A stretch of DNA of 48,088 nt from assembly GCA_902761905.1 (NCBI GenBank), contig CACWMK010000045.1, positions 1-48,088 on the forward strand, read 5' to 3'. Of this stretch, positions 17,989-25,968 are shown piece after piece. Within the stretch, counting starts at the first letter, position 1; every line of letters starts with the position of its first letter. The notes beneath the pieces were generated by a model, which did no database searches, was not told the DNA's origin, and worked only from the letters and a program-made list of their open reading frames with translations. The translations under genes were made by a program, and so were the position numbers. This DNA comes from an uncultured Prevotellaceae bacterium (GTDB lineage Bacteria > Bacteroidota > Bacteroidia > Bacteroidales > Bacteroidaceae).

Positions 17989-19644
17989 ATGAAAAGACTA
18001 ATATTTCTAATAACAATTATAGCCATCTGCAGTTCTGGATGCCTTGCTGGCAAGGTTAATCTTGCATCGCTCTACCGTAAGCTTGATGCTGCCATCGATT
18101 CATCGACCTACTATCAGAAGCAGAAAACCGATGTGATACTCACGCTGTCGCGACAATTCGAGACGGCCGCCAGCGAGCAGGAGAAGTACCAGTTTGCTTA
18201 CAGCCTGTATCGCGAATACTCCACATTTGTAAACGATTCGGCCATACACTATATTCAGGTGTGTATGGACTGTGCCGACCGCATGGGGCGCAAGGACCTT
18301 AAGACCCAGTGCCAACTATCGCTGGCGTATCAGCTGGCCGATACAGGATTCTATCCTGAGGCCGAACACCACTTCAGTGCATTAGACCTGAGCGAATTTA
18401 CTCCAGAGATGATGATTACCTACCTGTCGGGCAGGGAACATCTGTATGGTGAGATGGGATTCTACTCGCACGAGAAACGCCTGAGCAGCCAGTTCTTCAA
18501 GAAGGCCGACGCGATTCGCGACTCCCTTTTCCAACTGTTGCCACCAGAATCGGCCGACTACATCGGTATGAAGTCGATGATGCTCAACAATCAGAACCAG
18601 CTAGACAGTGCATTAGCCTACAGCGACAAGTGGCTTGCGTTGCTTAAGCCCAGCACACGTCAGTATGCCTTTATGTCGTTTTTCCGTTCAGAGATATTCC
18701 GCAAGATGGGCGATGTGGAACAGCAGCAGTACTGGCTGATACAGTCGGCCATCACTGATATCCGACTGTCGATAATGGACCAGGGAGCCCTGTGGAGCCT
18801 GGCCAACTCGATAATGGAGGAAGAGGGCAATCTGGATCGCGCGTACAAATATATGGACTTCTCGTGGAACTGTATATCTCAGTTCAGTACCCACATGCGC
18901 TCGTGGCTGGTTTCCCCTATCCTAACCCGCATAAACGATCAATATAAGAGCAACCTGAATCAGGCCAATACCAACCTGCGATGGACGATAGCAGCTATCA
19001 GTCTGCTGATGATAGGACTGCTCATACTGCTATTCTACGTGCAGAAGAAACGACGCCAACTGGCTGTGGCACGCAACGAGCTGAAGGCTGCCAACGACGA
19101 GCTGGCGCAGCTCAACGCCCAACTATCCGACCGCAACAACGAACTGTCGGAAGCCAACATGCACCTTAATGATTCTAACCGCGTGAAAGATGTGTATATC
19201 GGCAAGTTCCTCAGCATCTGCTCTGAGTATATCGACAAGTTGGACAACTACCGCATAAAGATTAACCGCAAGCTTAAGGCCGGCCAGCAGACTGACCTGA
19301 TGCGTATGACCAGCAGCGACCAGCTGAAGGAGGACGAACTGAAGGAACTCTTTGATAATTTCGACGACGTGTTCCTGCGATTGTTCCCCACATTCATACG
19401 CGACTTCAACGCACTGCTGCGCCCAGGCGAGCAGATACTGCCCACAGGCGACAACCGATTGAATACCGACCTGCGCATCTTTGCTCTTATCCGTCTGGGC
19501 ATCGACGAGAGTTCGCGTATTGCCGAGTTCCTGCGCTACTCGCCCAACTCCATCTACGCCTATCGCAACCGTGTGAAGAATAAGGCCGCAGGCAATCGCG
19601 ACGAGTTCGAACAGCAAGTCAAGGAGATAGGACTCGAAGGTTGA
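17989..19644 (+). CDS. DUF6377-type membrane regulator (copy B), probable regulator of the glucan loci
   Basis: A 551-residue protein. Signal peptide or N-terminal anchor (LIFLITIIAICSSGCLAG), periplasmic TPR-like helices (about 25-320), a membrane helix (IAAISLLMIGLLILLFYV, about 328-346), a coiled coil (LKAANDELAQLNAQLSDRNN), a helical region, and an HTH-like C-terminus with RIFALIRLGIDESSRIAEFL and SPNSIYAYRNRVKN. It could sense a glycan fragment in the periplasm and bind DNA through the cytoplasmic end, like other one-protein sensors of Bacteroidota. It sits between the two loci, divergent from susC 1 and convergent with the GH3 gene, and no hybrid two-component or sigma/anti-sigma regulator is near. 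Control of both loci is inferred from position only. Confidence 0.85.
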   Translation: MKRLIFLITIIAICSSGCLAGKVNLASLYRKLDAAIDSSTYYQKQKTDVILTLSRQFETAASEQEKYQFAYSLYREYSTFVNDSAIHYIQVCMDCADRMGRKDLKTQCQLSLAYQLADTGFYPEAEHHFSALDLSEFTPEMMITYLSGREHLYGEMGFYSHEKRLSSQFFKKADAIRDSLFQLLPPESADYIGMKSMMLNNQNQLDSALAYSDKWLALLKPSTRQYAFMSFFRSEIFRKMGDVEQQQYWLIQSAITDIRLSIMDQGALWSLANSIMEEEGNLDRAYKYMDFSWNCISQFSTHMRSWLVSPILTRINDQYKSNLNQANTNLRWTIAAISLLMIGLLILLFYVQKKRRQLAVARNELKAANDELAQLNAQLSDRNNELSEANMHLNDSNRVKDVYIGKFLSICSEYIDKLDNYRIKINRKLKAGQQTDLMRMTSSDQLKEDELKELFDNFDDVFLRLFPTFIRDFNALLRPGEQILPTGDNRLNTDLRIFALIRLGIDESSRIAEFLRYSPNSIYAYRNRVKNKAAGNRDEFEQQVKEIGLEG

Positions 19645-19656
19645 TAGAAACAAAAC

Positions 19657-19689
19657 GGAGCTGGCATCACTGCTAGCTCCATTTTTTTT
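19657..19689 (+). terminator. Rho-independent terminator between DUF6377 B and GH3
   Basis: Stem GGAGCT(GGC) with (GCT)AGCTCC, nine pairs including one G-T, then eight T (19682-19689) on the plus strand, 12 bp after the DUF6377 stop. The minus side has a weaker GTTTTG tract, so it may also end the GH3 transcript. Confidence 0.85.
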
Positions 19690-19732
19690 GTGTAATCGAT
19701 GGTAAAAAATCGGTTATTCGAACTACTAATTA

Positions 19733-19754
19733 CTAACTAATATCAACTATGTAT
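19733..19754. repeat. 22-bp direct repeat, right copy
   Basis: It is identical to 9500-9521. It lies 41 bp beyond the GH3 stop (minus strand), before the shared hairpin. The two copies bracket locus 1 plus its regulator. Confidence 0.8.
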
Positions 19755-19794
19755 GTACCTAAAACAATTATTTGTATGAGTATGAAACCAAATT

Positions 19795-22041
19795 TTATTT
19801 AAGCGTAAATGCATATTTTACAGGTAGCTGATTAGAGGCGGTTCCGATTAGTGCCTCGTACTTGCCAGCCTCTGTGCGCCAAGCACTGGTTGCCTCGTCG
19901 TAATAGCTCAGTGCGTCGGCATCGATGGTAAGCTCTACATTGCGAGTCTCGCCTGGCTGCAGATATACCTTACGGAATGCCTTGAGCTCCTTCACTGGGC
20001 GGTCTATCTTACTACCCTTGGCTGAGATGTAGAGCTGCACAGTCTCGCTACCGGCACGGTTGCCGGTATTAGTTACGGGAACTGTGATGGTCAGCCTTCC
20101 GTCGGCAGTCATCTCCTGGTTGTCGGCAGTAGCCTTGCCCACCTGGAAGGTGGTGTAGCTCAGACCGTGGCCGAATGCGAAGAGAGGCTTTATCTTTCGA
20201 CTGTCGGTCCAGCGATAGCCCACGTAGATACCCTCCTTATATTCCTCGTCGATAATCTTGTAATCCTCGCGCCATGTTCCAGGATAGCTCTTGGTGGCGT
20301 GTGCACCACACTGGTCGAGCGATGCATACCATGTGAATGGCAGCTTGCCAGATGGATTAACGTCGCCAGCCAGTACCGATGCGATAGCCTCGCCAGCCTC
20401 GCTGCCGATGAACCAAGCCTGAACAATAGCAGGAACATTCTTAATCCAAGGCAGCGCAGCACCATTACCTGATATGTTAACATAAACCAGACGTGGATTC
20501 ACCTTGAGGATTGCCTCAATAACCTCGTTCTGTGCATAAGGCAGGTCGTAGCTCTTGCGATCGTGACCTTCGCAGTCTTGATAGTCACTCTTGTTCAGTC
20601 CACCCACGAAGATTACCACATCAGCCTGGCTTGCTTTCTCCACAGCCTCAGCTGTAAGTTCCTCCTTACTGCGAGTCTCATAGAGCGAGCGGCCAACGGT
20701 AACACCATTGTAACTCTGCACTGTATCGCCCACATAGCCACGGGCATAATCAACAACAGCCCCAGCAAAGCGCGCCTTGATACCATCCAGCGGCAGGATT
20801 TCCTTCTGAACCTTAAGTGATGAAGAACCACCACCCACTGTCATCATCTTGATAGCATTCTCGCCAACCACCAGAATCTTCTTCACATTCTTGGTGTCGA
20901 TAGGCAGCAGCGTTTCACCTTTTAATTCTTTCACCTTTTCATTTTTAAGCAGCACAATACCCTCCTGAGCTATCTTGAGCGCTGCCACGTAATGGCTCTC
21001 GCTACACAGGAATCCGAATGGCTTGTTGCGTTTCATGGTGGTGCGGTAGAAAAGGCGCAGCACTCGGCGCACCTTTTCATCCAGCTCCTTAGTAGTGTAC
21101 TTTCCTTCCCTGATCAGCTTCTTGTAAGGAAGTGCCATATAATAATTATCGTATGCGTTGGTTGCACCCATTGTCAGGCCATCAGTCCAAGAACCAAACT
21201 CCAGATCCAGTCCATTCTTGATAGCCTCATCAGTATCGTGACATCCCCCCCAGTCGCTAACAACTACACCGTCGAAGCCCCAGTCCTTCTTCAGGATTTT
21301 ATTCAGCATGGTGGCGTTGTGACAGTTGTGCACACCCTGATACAGGTTGTATGCACCCATGATGCTCCATGCGCCACCCTCCTGCACAGCTGCCTTGAAA
21401 GCGGGCAGATAAATCTCGTGTAGAGCGCGATCGCTAACAATCACGTTTACCTGATGACGATACTCCTCGTCGTTGTTCAGTGCGTAGTGCTTCACGCACG
21501 CTGCAACACCCTTAGACTGTAGTCCCTGTACATAAGGCACCACCATACGCGATGCCAACCATGGGTCTTCGCCCATGTACTCAAAGTTACGGCCGCCCAG
21601 TGGTGTGCGATAGATGTTGACACCAGGTCCGAGCATCACGTTCTTGTTGCGATAGAGTGCCTCCTCGGCCAGACTCTCACCATACAGACGCGACAGTTCT
21701 GGATTCCATGTGGCAGCCAGACAGGTTAAGGCTGGGAAAGCCACACACGAGTCGTTGGTTTGTCCTGCCTGCTCCCACTCGTCCCAGAGCACATCGGGAC
21801 GAACACCGTGAGGACCGTCGTCGGTCCACAGGTCGGGGAATCCCAGACGTTTCACACCAGGGCTTGAAAACTTACTCTGCGCGTGGATCACGGCAATTTT
21901 CTCGTCGAGCGTCATACGGCTCAGTGCATCGTCGATGCGCTGCTCAATGGGTTTACTCTCGTCGAGATACACGGGTAGACTCTGTGCCTGAGTGGTGGCT
22001 GATGCGCCTAACAGGAGTGCTGACATTACTAACTTCTTCAT
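19795..22041 (-). CDS. GH3 beta-glucosidase
   Basis: A 748-residue exported enzyme with a signal peptide (LVMSALLLGASATTQAQ). The N-terminal GH3 barrel holds GRNFEYMGEDPWLA, ACVKHYALNNDE and the nucleophile D263 in FDGVVVSDWGG. The C-terminal alpha/beta sandwich (about 370-600) and a fibronectin-III-like end (about 660-748) follow. It likely removes terminal glucose from beta-linked gluco-oligosaccharides, finishing the work of GH16, GH5 and GH30. It is 207 bp downstream of the GH5 gene, a gap filled by a repeat array with no visible promoter, so it may depend on read-through. Confidence 0.92.
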   Translation of the reverse strand: MKKLVMSALLLGASATTQAQSLPVYLDESKPIEQRIDDALSRMTLDEKIAVIHAQSKFSSPGVKRLGFPDLWTDDGPHGVRPDVLWDEWEQAGQTNDSCVAFPALTCLAATWNPELSRLYGESLAEEALYRNKNVMLGPGVNIYRTPLGGRNFEYMGEDPWLASRMVVPYVQGLQSKGVAACVKHYALNNDEEYRHQVNVIVSDRALHEIYLPAFKAAVQEGGAWSIMGAYNLYQGVHNCHNATMLNKILKKDWGFDGVVVSDWGGCHDTDEAIKNGLDLEFGSWTDGLTMGATNAYDNYYMALPYKKLIREGKYTTKELDEKVRRVLRLFYRTTMKRNKPFGFLCSESHYVAALKIAQEGIVLLKNEKVKELKGETLLPIDTKNVKKILVVGENAIKMMTVGGGSSSLKVQKEILPLDGIKARFAGAVVDYARGYVGDTVQSYNGVTVGRSLYETRSKEELTAEAVEKASQADVVIFVGGLNKSDYQDCEGHDRKSYDLPYAQNEVIEAILKVNPRLVYVNISGNGAALPWIKNVPAIVQAWFIGSEAGEAIASVLAGDVNPSGKLPFTWYASLDQCGAHATKSYPGTWREDYKIIDEEYKEGIYVGYRWTDSRKIKPLFAFGHGLSYTTFQVGKATADNQEMTADGRLTITVPVTNTGNRAGSETVQLYISAKGSKIDRPVKELKAFRKVYLQPGETRNVELTIDADALSYYDEATSAWRTEAGKYEALIGTASNQLPVKYAFTLK

Positions 22042-22084
22042 TACAAATTTTATAATAATTATCGTTTTTACTTTCCAACCCTTT

Positions 22085-22242
22085 TGTCATGTCGAGCGTC
22101 TTCTAAGGAGATCATGAGATCTCTCCATGCGCTGCGCTTAGTCGAGATGACAAGGAGGGGAGAGCGCTTAGTCGAGATGACAAGGAGGGGAGAGCGCTTA
22201 GTCGAGATGACAAGGAGGGGAGAGCGCTTAGTCGAGATGACA
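22085..22242. repeat. TGTCAT/ATGACA palindromic repeat with exact 30-bp tandem units
   Basis: One copy of the main palindromic family starts with TGTCATGTCGAGCG. Its right end (GCGCTTAGTCGAGATGACA) has been amplified: three exact 30-bp units (22141-22230) plus a partial fourth. It fills the gap between GH5 and GH3. The tandem has no spacers, so it is not a CRISPR array. Confidence 0.9.
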
Positions 22243-22248
22243 AGGGAG

Positions 22249-23481
22249 CTAATCCTTCATTCCCATACTTTTTATGTAATCAGTCTGGGGTTTGCAGTTT
22301 TCTATGCGGCAGTTCTTGGCAAACTCGTTGAGCAGCTGACGGAACTGTGCCTGGTTGGGGCGCGCCTCGCGCCACTCCTGATAAGTGTTGCGCGACGTCT
22401 CCGAATACTTCACTACTATGCTGTCCCACCCTTCTGGGCGCTGGATAGCCATCATACACGAGTTGTCCACCTTCTTGTATGGCCAGAAAGTGTAGCCGAT
22501 GTTGTTCTGCTTCAGCACGTTCACAAAGTCGCGCTGCCACTCCATGGTGTTGTGTCCGAACTCACCCATGTACATTGGACGATTGATAGAATCGCGGAAG
22601 TTGATGTAGTGCGTGATAGCCTCCTTGGTGGCAGGTCCGCCATATCGATGACAAGTGTACATCAATTTATCGTCGTAGCTGGCATCGTCAAGCATCCAGA
22701 AGAAACTATTCCAGTGAGCTCCACCAAGCAATATGATATGATTCTCGTCCACCTTGCGTATAGCCTCTACAGTCTTCTTATACAGAGGTTGCAACAGTTT
22801 GTAAAGCTCATATCGGTTTTCAAAATAGTGTGCGATGGGCTCGTTCATCAACTCGTAACCCAGAATGGTGGTTTCCTGACGATAGCGGAAGGCTATCTGC
22901 TGCCAAATCTTGCAGAACAGCTGCTGACTCTGCTCGCTCTCGAACAGCCAGGGGTAGCCGTGACCGTCATCGATGTTGTCACCAGTCTGTCCGCCTGGAC
23001 AGTCGTGCATATCGAGGATTAGATACAGCCTGTTGGCCTTGCACCAGCTCACCACCGAGTCGATGCGCTCATAGCCGTCTTTCGCCCCCGTCTGCCCCAT
23101 GTAGTCTTCATCGGTGAAGAGCTTGTAGTTGAACGGCAGTCGGATGGTGTTGGCACCCTGCTGCGCGATAAAGTCGATGTCGGCCTTTGTCACGTAGTTA
23201 TCCTTGTACTGCTTCCAGAACGCAGCAGTCTCATCGGGTCCCACGGCCTCTTTCATCATCAGGTCAATCATCCATGCCGAATTGGTACGTCCGAATCCGA
23301 ACATATACCCTTCGGGATTGAGCCAATTACCCAGGTTGGTGCCCTGAATCAGAAGTTTCTCGCCGTTAGGCTTGATGAGGTCGTGCCCCTTGATAGTCAC
23401 AAACCCAGTGGTTTCGTTCTGCTTGCCCACATTACAGGCCACCAGCAAGAGCGCGAAGAGATAAACTACAGTTTTCTTCAT
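22249..23481 (-). CDS. GH5-family glycoside hydrolase (beta-glucan-active)
   Basis: A 410-residue lipoprotein (lipobox LLLVAC, Cys16). The GH5 barrel shows GTNLGNWLNPEGYM, NTIRLPFNYK, LILDMHDCPGGQTGDN, the acid/base E214 in YELMNEPI and the nucleophile E307 in MGEFGH. The subfamily was not assigned. Endo- or exo-beta-1,3-glucanase activity would fit the GH16 and GH3 neighbours; cellulase-like activity is an alternative. The ATG overlaps the stop of the CotH-like gene (ATGA), so the two are coupled. Confidence 0.9.
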   Translation of the reverse strand: MKKTVVYLFALLLVACNVGKQNETTGFVTIKGHDLIKPNGEKLLIQGTNLGNWLNPEGYMFGFGRTNSAWMIDLMMKEAVGPDETAAFWKQYKDNYVTKADIDFIAQQGANTIRLPFNYKLFTDEDYMGQTGAKDGYERIDSVVSWCKANRLYLILDMHDCPGGQTGDNIDDGHGYPWLFESEQSQQLFCKIWQQIAFRYRQETTILGYELMNEPIAHYFENRYELYKLLQPLYKKTVEAIRKVDENHIILLGGAHWNSFFWMLDDASYDDKLMYTCHRYGGPATKEAITHYINFRDSINRPMYMGEFGHNTMEWQRDFVNVLKQNNIGYTFWPYKKVDNSCMMAIQRPEGWDSIVVKYSETSRNTYQEWREARPNQAQFRQLLNEFAKNCRIENCKPQTDYIKSMGMKD

Positions 23482-24854
23482 TTTCGTATGCTTATTTTTC
23501 TGTTCTGGATGTATATTCCTTTCTTTTTTGTCTGCTGCACCTTGCGGCCCTGCAGGTCATAGATGGTACCATCGGGCACATCGCAAGTCTTGGCTGCTGT
23601 GATACCGGTGGCCTCCAATTTCTGTGCGAAAGCCTGCTGCAGATAGGGGATATGCGTATTCACAAACGCCTTCAGATCGCTGATGTACCTGTCGTAATCG
23701 TTGTGATAGTTATGCTTCTCGAAGCTGTACACCTGCTGGTTGATGGGCCACACCTTGAAGTTCTCAGCTTGTGTCTGCCAGATGGCACCGCGCAGACTGT
23801 CGATATGTGTCAGCAAGTGCTGCTGCAGTCCTGCCTCCACCAGCTGGTTCAGTCGGTCGTTGCAGGCTTTGGCAAACCAAGGGTCTTTCCACAGTCGCTG
23901 CAGAATTTTTTCAAACGGACGGTTAGCCAGGCCCAGATAGGCCTCCATCTGTCGGAGCAGACTCTTTTCCGAGCTGTTATCATAGCCTAAATCGAGGTCC
24001 CATAGCGGACCGAAGTGCATTTTCTGCTCATCGGCCTCCTTATACATATATATGCTGAACAGGGCGTCGATGTTACCCGTGAGCTCAGCACCTACGTACC
24101 AATTAATAAAATCGGTCTCATCGATGTAGGCACGATAGCCTTTCTCGGGGTCCTGATAGTCGTTGCCAGCCACCGCCTTCTCGAAGGCCTCCAGCCACTG
24201 TCCAATGGCAATGCGCCTATCAACAGTGAGCAGCTCGTTGTCGGGATTCTTGATGTTGTACATGATGCCGTAGCGAGTTGAGGTGATGCATGGATCCTCT
24301 TTCGAGTACTCATTGGCCACCTCGAGCAGCCAACCGTTGTCCTCATCTACCTCCACGCGGCCCTTGTGCACCTGCACCTGGTCGCTTATCTGGTACGTAC
24401 CGCGGTATTTGCCATTCAAATAAAGATCGACGAACTTGGCAGCCGGACAGAACTTCATGCCGATGAAACGTCCGAGTTGATAAGTCAGGGCATTGCGAAT
24501 CATGGTCTTGTCGCCGTGATTGGCCAACAAGGTCCAGCTTTTTGCCTTCGCAAAGTCCTCACCTAACAGTTGTTGCTTTTTGTCAAACTTAACTCGGTAG
24601 GGTTTCTTGTCAGAATTCCACCACGAAGAGTTGCCTCGTCCTCTTATCTGAGTGTTCTCGAAACGGGTTGTGTTGTCGCCATCCACCATCGTGAAGGTAC
24701 ACATGATGTAATCCTCCTTACTGGTGATGTTCTGACCGTTCTCCGTCTCGATATACACCGTTGGTACGTCGGTGAGCTGTTTAAATTGCTGGGCCAGCAT
24801 TGAGCTGGCCACAGCAACAAACAATAAAGTTGAAAGTAATATCTTTCGTATCAT
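23478..24854 (-). CDS. CotH-kinase-family secreted protein
   Basis: A 458-residue protein starting at 24854, where ATG overlaps the GH16 stop (TGATG); the longer frame lacks a signal peptide. Signal peptide MIRKILLSTLLFVAVASSML, then a CotH domain with GRGNSSWW (72-79), NGKYRGTYQISDQV (147-160) and the metal-binding-type WDLDLGYDN (285-293). The C-terminus has the Prevotella-style tail YDLQGRKVQQ...GIYIQNRKI. CotH proteins are atypical kinases, known to phosphorylate spore-coat proteins in Bacillus. Similar domains occur in extracellular proteins of gut bacteria, where their role is unclear. Here it is translationally coupled to two glucanases, which implies a role in the glucan system. Confidence 0.88.
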   Translation of the reverse strand: MIRKILLSTLLFVAVASSMLAQQFKQLTDVPTVYIETENGQNITSKEDYIMCTFTMVDGDNTTRFENTQIRGRGNSSWWNSDKKPYRVKFDKKQQLLGEDFAKAKSWTLLANHGDKTMIRNALTYQLGRFIGMKFCPAAKFVDLYLNGKYRGTYQISDQVQVHKGRVEVDEDNGWLLEVANEYSKEDPCITSTRYGIMYNIKNPDNELLTVDRRIAIGQWLEAFEKAVAGNDYQDPEKGYRAYIDETDFINWYVGAELTGNIDALFSIYMYKEADEQKMHFGPLWDLDLGYDNSSEKSLLRQMEAYLGLANRPFEKILQRLWKDPWFAKACNDRLNQLVEAGLQQHLLTHIDSLRGAIWQTQAENFKVWPINQQVYSFEKHNYHNDYDRYISDLKAFVNTHIPYLQQAFAQKLEATGITAAKTCDVPDGTIYDLQGRKVQQTKKKGIYIQNRKISIRK

Positions 24855-25945
24855 CACTTCTTCTGGAATACGCGTACATAGTCTACTTCCATGGTGACAG
24901 GCAGTGCAGTATCGTCTGTGCCCTGAGCGCCACCCCAGTCGCCACCCCAAGCCAGGTTGAGGATGACGTAGAACGGATCGTCGTAGGGCCAGTCGTCGCG
25001 ACCCAGTCCACGGTTGTCGTAGCTCAGTTGTACTTTTCCGTCAACATAAGTAGTGATGTTCTTGGCTGTCCACAGAATAGCGTAGGTGTGGAACTCGCCC
25101 TCAGCACCTGGGCACTTCATCTCGTGGGTAACCTGGGTGTTGTTTGAGTGAACATGCGCATTGGCGTGGAGACTTGATGACACATAGTCGGGGTGATAAC
25201 CTACCTCTTCCATGATATCAATCTCGCCATCGGCAGGCCATGAACGGAAGTTTACAGGCATCATCCAGAAGGCAGGCCATGTGCCCTTGCCCTTTGGCAG
25301 TTTGATGCTGGCCTCGATGTAGCCGTAGGTCCAGCCCTGCTTTACCTTGGCGTACGTGATGCGCAGGGTGCCGTTCTTCACCTCAGTCACCAGCTGACCC
25401 TCGGGGGTCTTGTGGTTTACGTAGTTCTGAAGCTCGCGGTTCACCCAGCCTGAGTTCTGCACCTCGTGGGTCCAGTCCTCTGGATTGAGTTCTTGTCTGG
25501 GAACGCCATTCTCATTAGGCGCATAGCCATAATTACCATCAAACTCATCGTGCCAAACCAGTGAATAACCATCAGGCGCGTTGTAGGCAGGCTTTGCAGC
25601 AGCGGCCTGAGTCACTGTGATGTTCTTACGGGCAGTACCCGACATAATGATGACGTTACCTGTACGCTCCGTGGTATTAGGGTTCTCGTCGATGGTCACA
25701 GCCACCGCATTGTTAGCATACTGAGCCGTGGCTTTCACGAAGTCGCCATCGGCATAAACACCCCACTCTTTTCCAGTGGTGGTAACGTTGATAGTGTAGC
25801 TGCCTCCTTCGGCAGGTGCGCTGATAGTCTCCTGCGATACGGTGATCGTTGGAGCAGCGGGCTGTGGGTCATCGCTGCCCCCACCGCAGCCAGTAAAGAC
25901 TGCGGTGAGCGCGAGCAATAGAGTGTTAAACATGTAACGTTTCAT
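24854..25945 (-). CDS. GH16 beta-1,3-glucanase (laminarinase-like) with BACON domain
   Basis: A 363-residue lipoprotein (Cys20 in AVFTGC). A BACON/Ig-like domain (about 32-115) is followed by a GH16 jelly roll from LVWHDEFDGNYG onward. The catalytic motif is EIDIMEEVG, with nucleophile E241 and acid/base E246; the extra Met between Asp and the second Glu is the loop form found in laminarinases rather than lichenases. WPAFWMMPVNFRSWPADG and the end AQGTDDTALPVTMEVDYVRVFQ are typical of the laminarinase group (GH16 subfamily 3). It would cut beta-1,3-glucan at the cell surface and supplies the main clue to the substrate of locus 2. Confidence 0.93.
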   Translation of the reverse strand: MKRYMFNTLLLALTAVFTGCGGGSDDPQPAAPTITVSQETISAPAEGGSYTINVTTTGKEWGVYADGDFVKATAQYANNAVAVTIDENPNTTERTGNVIIMSGTARKNITVTQAAAAKPAYNAPDGYSLVWHDEFDGNYGYAPNENGVPRQELNPEDWTHEVQNSGWVNRELQNYVNHKTPEGQLVTEVKNGTLRITYAKVKQGWTYGYIEASIKLPKGKGTWPAFWMMPVNFRSWPADGEIDIMEEVGYHPDYVSSSLHANAHVHSNNTQVTHEMKCPGAEGEFHTYAILWTAKNITTYVDGKVQLSYDNRGLGRDDWPYDDPFYVILNLAWGGDWGGAQGTDDTALPVTMEVDYVRVFQKK

Positions 25946-25968
25946 TAATTATTCAATTTTTTTATTTA

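Noticed and set aside
9500-19754. Direct repeats as att sites of an integrative element
   Set aside because: No integrase, relaxase or tRNA target is present, and both copies sit in similar 3' regions next to related terminators, so a shared 3' element or homologous exchange explains them at least as well.
22141-22242. Regular 30-bp repeats resembling a CRISPR array
   Set aside because: The units are contiguous with no unique spacers, and no cas genes are in the window. They are amplified ends of the palindromic family.
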